From: Alphaproteobacteria bacterium
Lineage (GTDB): Bacteria; Pseudomonadota; Alphaproteobacteria; Rhizobiales; Rhizobiaceae
Assembly: GCA_017308345.1 (NCBI GenBank)
Contig: JAFKFE010000544.1
Coordinates: 1-9,238 of the forward strand
Reading direction: 5' to 3'
DNA length: 9,238 bases
Shown: positions 5,853 through 9,238 of the stretch, piece after piece
How the letters are laid out: every line of letters starts with the position of its first letter
Numbering within the stretch: position 1 is the stretch's first letter
The notes under the pieces: model-generated
What the model was told of the DNA's origin: nothing
What the model saw: only the letters and a program-made list of their open reading frames with translations
Database searches by the model: none
Program-made: the position numbers and the translations under genes

Positions 5853-6350
5853 CTAGCCAGCGGTTTGGCCTAAGCTTCCGATCAGTTTTGCGAGCAGTCT
5901 CGCCAGCATTTCCCGGTCCTCGCGCGTCAGCCCTGCGAGGATTTCATGCTCGTTCGCAACGTGGGCGGTAAGCGCCTCGTCGGTGAGCTCGCGGCCCTTC
6001 TCGGTGAGCTGAACGACAACGCCGCGCCGGTCGCTGGGGTGTGGCGCGCGCCGGGTCAGGCCGGCCTTCTCCAGGCGATCGAGGCGAGCGGTCATGGCGC
6101 CCGACGTCACCATCGTCGCCTCGTAGAGCTCGGTCGGCGTCAGCGCGTAGGGCGCGCCCGATCGGCGCAGCGTGGCCAGGACATCGAACTCGCCGGACTG
6201 CAGCCCGAAGCGGGCGAAGACCGGCGCGAGACGATCGCGCGCGATCAGCGATGAGGCTTCGTTCAGCCGTCCGATCACCCCCATCGGTGATACGTCGAGA
6301 TCGGGCCGTTCCCTTTGCCACTGCTCGATGGCCCTTGTCGCGCGATCCAT
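5853..6350 (-). CDS. MarR family transcriptional regulator
   Basis: A 165-residue MarR-type winged-helix regulator, usual family length. The N-terminal dimerisation helices cover about residues 1-60 (including LAPVFARFGLQSGEFDVLATL). The helix-turn-helix runs roughly 70-101 (LTPTELYEATMVTSGAMTARLDRLEKAGLTRR) and the wing contains the family motif D107-R-R109-GVVVQLTEKG. The C-terminal helices again serve the dimer. The start is ATG at 6350: GGTGAG (complement of 6355-6360) is four bases upstream, and extension further up only runs through the intergenic region. It is divergent from the EamA transporter gene with about 110 bases between, the standard arrangement for a local regulator that represses its own gene and the exporter. 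The ligand is unknown; no redox Cys (OhrR type) is present in the protein. Confidence 0.93.
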   Translation of the reverse strand: MDRATRAIEQWQRERPDLDVSPMGVIGRLNEASSLIARDRLAPVFARFGLQSGEFDVLATLRRSGAPYALTPTELYEATMVTSGAMTARLDRLEKAGLTRRAPHPSDRRGVVVQLTEKGRELTDEALTAHVANEHEILAGLTREDREMLARLLAKLIGSLGQTAG

Positions 6351-6366
6351 GTGTCTCACCGAAAAG

Positions 6367-6408
6367 TATCTTGATATAAAGAATCTTTGTGTTATCTTAT
6401 CTGAAGAT
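6367..6408. promoter_or_regulatory. Probable MarR operator/promoter region between marR and the EamA gene
   Basis: ATCTT occurs three times, at 6368-6372, 6383-6387 and 6394-6398. The third copy forms a perfect inverted repeat with AAGAT at 6404-6408 (five-base spacer). The first forms an imperfect palindrome, TATCTTGA-TA-TAAAGAAT (6367-6384). The block is A/T-rich in a GC-rich surround and sits between divergent starts, matching MarR-type dimer operators of 16-20 bp overlapping promoters. Operator function is inferred. Confidence 0.55.
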
Positions 6409-6459
6409 CGGGCGACGGCCAAGGCGGAAGTGAAGGACGGTAGGCGTGAAGGAGGGCCG

Positions 6460-7374
6460 ATGAGATTTCTCTGGGATTCGGCGATCGGCCTTCTGGTGGT
6501 GACGGGCGGCCTGCTCGGCATGACGCTGCCGTTCGGCAAGATCGCCACCGCCGCCGGCGTGCCGGCCATGGTCTGGGCCTTGGTTATCTCGCTTGGCGCC
6601 GGCGGCGTGCTGCTGCTGGCGCTTCTGCTGCGCGGCGAGCGCATCCGGCTGTCGCCACGCAAGCTGCGCTACTTCTTCATAACCGCCGCGATCTCCTACG
6701 CCTTCCCCAATATGCTGATGTTTTCCGCCATCCCGCATCTCGGCGCGGGCTACACCGGCATCATGTTCACGCTGTCGCCGGTCATCACGCTTGCGTTCTC
6801 GATCCTGCTCGGCGTCAGGCGCCCCAATCCGCTCGGCGGCATCGGCATCGCCGTCGGCTTCGTCGGCGCGGCAATGGTCGCGCTCACGCGCGGCGAGGCC
6901 GGCCAGCCGGCTGATTATTTCTGGGTGGCGATCGGACTGCTCATCCCGGTCAGCCTTGCCGCCGGCAACATCTACCGCACCGTCGATTGGCCGGAAGGCA
7001 CCGGCCCGATCGAGCTTGCCGTCGGCAGCCATCTGGCGTCGGCCACGCTGCTCCTCGCCGGCATTCTGACGCTTCTGGGCTGGCAGGCCTTCGCTCCGCT
7101 GGCCGGCGTGCCGCTGGTGATCGTTGGGCAGGTCGCCTCGGCCTCGGCGATGTTCGCCTTCTTCTTCCGCCTGCAGGCGGTCGGCGGGCCCGTCTATCTC
7201 AGCCAGATCGGCTATGTGGCGGCAGCCATCGGCCTGTTCGCCGGCACGATCTTCCTCGGCGAGAACTACCAGTTGCTGACCTGGGCAGGCGCCGCCATCA
7301 TCACCGCCGGGGTTTTCATCACGACCAAGGCGCAGAGCCAGGCCAGCGCGACGGTGCAAGGCCAAGCGGCGTGA
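6460..7374 (+). CDS. EamA/DMT-superfamily transporter (drug/metabolite exporter)
   Basis: A 304-residue inner-membrane protein with two EamA halves and about ten hydrophobic helices. First half: about residues 5-25, 35-58, 70-90, 96-118 and 124-143. Second half: about 152-172, 184-206, 215-237, 245-266 and 272-289. The first half ends with the usual YTGIMFTLSPVITLAFSILLG...NPLGGIGIAVGFVGAAMVAL pattern and the second with GPVYLSQIGYVAAAIGLFAGTIFLGE...WAGAAIITAGVFI. The family exports small metabolites or toxic compounds; the substrate cannot be read from sequence. ATG 6460 has GGAGGG (6451-6456) just upstream and gives the normal length; longer versions run into the operator region. Divergent from the MarR regulator, which most likely controls it, and convergent with ubiG only 16 bases away. 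Confidence 0.92.
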   Translation: MRFLWDSAIGLLVVTGGLLGMTLPFGKIATAAGVPAMVWALVISLGAGGVLLLALLLRGERIRLSPRKLRYFFITAAISYAFPNMLMFSAIPHLGAGYTGIMFTLSPVITLAFSILLGVRRPNPLGGIGIAVGFVGAAMVALTRGEAGQPADYFWVAIGLLIPVSLAAGNIYRTVDWPEGTGPIELAVGSHLASATLLLAGILTLLGWQAFAPLAGVPLVIVGQVASASAMFAFFFRLQAVGGPVYLSQIGYVAAAIGLFAGTIFLGENYQLLTWAGAAIITAGVFITTKAQSQASATVQGQAA

Positions 7375-7390
7375 GGCCGCGCCGGAGCGC

Positions 7391-8140
7391 TCAGACCGAC
7401 CCCTTCTCCGCCAGCAACATGTAGTTGACGTCCATGTCCCGGGACTTCTGCCAGCGGTCGGCCAGCGGATGGTAGACGACGCCGGTGCGGTCGATCACCG
7501 TGAGTCCCGCCGCGCCCAGCGCCTTTCCCAGTTCCTCCGGCCGCACCAGCCTGCCGAATTGATGTGTGCCGCGCGGCAGCCAGCGCAGGACATATTCGGC
7601 GCCGATGATGGCGAGGCCGAGCGCTTTCAGCGTGCGGTTGATGGTGGCGACGAACATGATGCCGCCCGGACGGACCATCTCGCCGCATTTGGCGACGAAC
7701 AGGTCGACATCGGCGACATGCTCCACCACTTCCATGTTCAGGACGACATCGAAGGTTTCGCCGGCATCCGCCAGCGCCTCGGCCGTGGTGGCGCGATAGT
7801 CGATGGAGACCCCGGCCTCCGCCGCATGCAGCCTGGCGACCTCTATGTTGGTGGCGGAAGCGTCCGCGCCCACGACATCGGCGCCAAGCCTGGCCATCGG
7901 CTCGCACAAAAGCCCGCCGCCGCAGCCGATATCGAGGAAGCGCAGGCCTTCGAAGGGCCGCGCGGCGCGTGGGTCGCGGCCGAAGCGCGCCGCCACCTGG
8001 TCCCGGATATAGGCGAGCCGCACCGGATTGAACTTGTGCAGCGGACGGAACTTGCCGTTCGGATCCCACCATTCGGCGGCAAGGGCGGAGAAGCGCTCGA
8101 CTTCTCCAGCATCGATGGTCGATCGGCGGGGCTCTGGCAT
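7391..8140 (-). CDS. ubiG: UbiG, ubiquinone biosynthesis O-methyltransferase
   Basis: A 249-residue class I SAM methyltransferase that carries out both O-methylations in ubiquinone synthesis (on 2-polyprenyl-6-hydroxyphenol and 3-demethylubiquinol). Seen: N-terminal [40 protein letters not shown], the UbiG/Coq3 hallmark; motif [29 protein letters not shown] (68-95); [15 protein letters not shown] (134-148); motif [14 protein letters not shown] (157-170); and the C-terminal [15 protein letters not shown] block (190-204) that contacts membrane or substrate. ATG 8140 has GAGGAG (complement of 8149-8154) eight bases upstream. Length and motifs are complete, so it should be functional. lysC lying nearby on the other strand is an arrangement I recall from many Hyphomicrobiales. 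Very confident. Confidence 0.96.
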   Translation of the reverse strand: MPEPRRSTIDAGEVERFSALAAEWWDPNGKFRPLHKFNPVRLAYIRDQVAARFGRDPRAARPFEGLRFLDIGCGGGLLCEPMARLGADVVGADASATNIEVARLHAAEAGVSIDYRATTAEALADAGETFDVVLNMEVVEHVADVDLFVAKCGEMVRPGGIMFVATINRTLKALGLAIIGAEYVLRWLPRGTHQFGRLVRPEELGKALGAAGLTVIDRTGVVYHPLADRWQKSRDMDVNYMLLAEKGSV

Positions 8141-8251
8141 AGGCGGGTCTCCTCGAACGACAATAAGTCAGGGAACGCTAGCAAGTCGGGTCCTGGGCCC
8201 GGAAAGTCAAGGCAGGTTTTTCCGGTTGCCGCTAAAGGCCGGCGGCGAATG

Positions 8252-8581
8252 TCAGGGTCGACCGCGCGCTTCGGGTGATCGAGCCTGACGCGACAGCGCG
8301 ACCGTCGCGTGGTTCATTTCAACGCTGGCGGGCTCGATCGCCTGCACGGCCTCGCTGTCGCCGATCTCGGCCATGATGCGAGCCGCCGCGGCCCGGGCCT
8401 GCTCCAGGTTTTGCCAGCGCACGACATCCATCCAGCTTCCATCCTCGCGCCTGGCGAGATGCCTGCCGAGAAAGCCGGGCTGCCGGGCAAGCCAGTCGGT
8501 CATGACCCCGTTGGCGGCGACAAAGCCGGCCTCGGTGCCGGGTTTGAGGCGGAAGGTGACGATTTCCAAGGTCGCGGCCAT
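8252..8581 (-). CDS. ABM-like (antibiotic biosynthesis monooxygenase type) small protein
   Basis: A 109-residue protein that looks like a single dimeric alpha/beta-barrel (ABM/ferredoxin-like) domain. It shows strand LEIVTFRLKPG (5-15), helix TEAGFVAANGVMTDWLARQPGF (16-37), strand GRHLARREDGSWMDVVRW (39-56), helix NLEQARAAAARIMA (58-71) and the end strand EPASVEMNHATV (83-94). Such proteins act as cofactor-free monooxygenases, haem-degrading enzymes or simple binding proteins, so no activity can be assigned. The tail from about 95 is Arg/Pro-rich and variable. ATG 8581 is taken because the family begins with a first beta-strand right after the Met; the ribosome site is weak. It is 111 bases upstream of ubiG on the same strand and could be transcribed with it. 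The next gene on the other side, lysC, is divergent. Confidence 0.72.
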   Translation of the reverse strand: MAATLEIVTFRLKPGTEAGFVAANGVMTDWLARQPGFLGRHLARREDGSWMDVVRWQNLEQARAAAARIMAEIGDSEAVQAIEPASVEMNHATVALSRQARSPEARGRP

Positions 8582-8700
8582 GAGAAGCGCCAAGGGCGGT
8601 TTGGTTGTCTTATGGCATGGCGGGCGGCGGGAATCCGTCAGGATAGGCGGCGCCGGGCCGGCCACGGTCGCCCTCGCTTGCGAAGCCTTGCTGTTTTGGC

Positions 8701-8766
8701 TAAGGAGGCCGCGCATTTCCGCGCTTGGCCATCCAGGCGTTTCCTCCCGTACCGGCCTCGAGCCGG
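8701..8766 (+). other. Structured leader upstream of lysC: SD-like block and two hairpins
   Basis: Between the ABM gene and lysC a perfect TAAGGAGG (8701-8708) has no start codon at a useful distance. It runs into a hairpin, GGCC-GCGC (8707-8714), loop ATTTCC, GCGC-TT-GGCC (8721-8730). CCTCC at 8743-8747 could instead pair with the GGAGG. A second perfect hairpin follows: CCGGC (8752-8756), loop CTCGA, GCCGG (8762-8766), ending 25 bases before the lysC ATG. Structure is seen, regulation is only inferred. Confidence 0.35.
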
Positions 8767-8791
8767 CTTCAATCAAGGGCATTTCGCTTCC

Positions 8792-9238
8792 ATGGCGCGT
8801 ATCGTGATGAAATTCGGCGGAACCTCGGTCGCCGACATCGCCCGCATCCGCAATGTGGCGCGCCATGTCAAACGCGAGGTCGATGCCGGCCATGAAGTGG
8901 CGGTCGTGGTGTCGGCGATGGCCGGCAAGACCAACGAACTGGTCGCCTGGACGCGCGAGGCCTCGCCGATACATGACGCGCGCGAGTACGACGCGGTCGT
9001 CGCCTCGGGCGAGCAGGTCACCGCCGGCCTGCTGGCGATCACGCTGCAGAGCATGGGCGTCCACGCCCGCTCATGGCAGGGCTGGCAGATCCCGATCAAG
9101 ACCGACAATGCGCATGGCGCGGCGCGCATCCTCGACATCGACGGCGCGTTCCTGATCAAGCGCTTCGGCGAAGGCCAGGTGGCGGTCATCGCCGGTTTCC
9201 AGGGCATCGGGCCGGACAACCGCATCGCCACGCTCGGC
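8792..9238 (+). CDS. lysC: Aspartate kinase LysC, N-terminal part (3' partial)
   Basis: The first 149 residues of aspartokinase, which phosphorylates aspartate in the first step toward lysine, threonine, methionine and diaminopimelate. Seen: the nucleotide-binding signature K7-F-G-G-T-S-V13 near the N-terminus, VVVSAMAGKTNEL (38-50), the substrate-site block ASGEQVTAGLLAITL (71-85), and VAVIAGFQGIG (130-140). This matches the single-function LysC type (about 410-420 residues), so roughly two thirds, including the ACT regulatory domains, lie beyond the window. ATG 8792 is the start because it precedes the kinase signature by the normal distance. ATG 8807 would begin MKFGG, also possible. The only ribosome-site candidate is AAGGG (8775-8779), rather far from 8792. 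The frame is open to the window end. Very confident in identity. Confidence 0.96.
   Translation, partial: MARIVMKFGGTSVADIARIRNVARHVKREVDAGHEVAVVVSAMAGKTNELVAWTREASPIHDAREYDAVVASGEQVTAGLLAITLQSMGVHARSWQGWQIPIKTDNAHGAARILDIDGAFLIKRFGEGQVAVIAGFQGIGPDNRIATLG

Noticed and set aside
5781..5873. A 30-codon open frame (MPADLSLSTSLAQVQKGGESRK...) in the gap after DUF1178.
   Set aside because: It overlaps the marR 3' end, has a G-rich stretch touching the ATG rather than spaced from it, and shows no recognisable motif.
8195..8210. CGGGTC/GGCCCG hairpin between ubiG and the ABM gene as a terminator for the latter.
   Set aside because: The stem needs a G-T pair and a three-base loop, and no T-tract follows in the minus-strand direction; it is more likely part of the ubiG leader or chance.
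8612..8791. In-frame ATG 60 codons upstream of the lysC start, open without stops through to lysC.
   Set aside because: The extension is Arg-rich and unlike any aspartokinase, which begins a few residues before KFGGTSV. It contains many codons rare in this genome and has no ribosome site. The open frame is best explained by high GC lowering stop frequency.
1..9238. Search for CRISPR repeats, insertion-sequence ends, tRNA genes, att sites or toxin-antitoxin pairs.
   Set aside because: No regularly spaced direct repeats, transposase-like protein, cloverleaf sequence or small paired genes of that kind could be recognised by eye on either strand.

Overview
The window reads as a housekeeping segment of a high-GC alphaproteobacterial chromosome. 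Codon third positions are strongly G/C, genes are tightly packed with ATGA/TTGA-type overlaps, and the gene content (argJ, a NDUFAF5/BioC-like methyltransferase divergent from comF, glutaredoxin 3, a Nit-type amidase, DUF1178, ubiG, lysC) fits the order Hyphomicrobiales (Rhizobiales). Protein wording looks closest to Mesorhizobium and relatives, but that placement is from memory of family sequences, not from a search.

Layout. (1) 1-1587, plus strand: the 3' end of argJ, a GNAT acetyltransferase and a MutT-type Nudix hydrolase, each overlapping the next by 1-4 bases, so almost certainly one translationally coupled operon. (2) 1588-2367, plus strand: an accessory-looking pair, a 106-residue single-pass membrane protein of unknown function and a Flp/Fap-type pilin, separated by a TTAA-rich stretch that may be a CtrA-type control region. 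(3) 2397-3269, minus strand: a SAM-methyltransferase-fold protein with an eroded motif I, convergent with the pilin and divergent from comF. (4) 3334-5761, plus strand: comF, grxC, a Nit/deaminated-glutathione-amidase-like hydrolase and a DUF1178 protein. The last three are nearly contiguous and suggest a thiol/glutathione maintenance theme. (5) 5853-7374: a divergent MarR regulator/EamA exporter pair with ATCTT/AAGAT half-sites between them. (6) 7391-8581, minus strand: ubiG (ubiquinone O-methyltransferase) and upstream of it a small ABM-like dimeric alpha/beta-barrel protein. (7) 8792 to the end, plus strand: the N-terminal third of aspartate kinase lysC, running off the window.

I see no tRNA or rRNA gene, CRISPR array, insertion sequence, phage gene or obvious defence system. 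The most unusual material is the small membrane protein/pilin pair with its TTAA-rich spacer, the degenerate methyltransferase, the grxC-Nit-DUF1178 coupling, and the hairpin-rich leader upstream of lysC. Nothing here is convincing as a wholly undescribed system.
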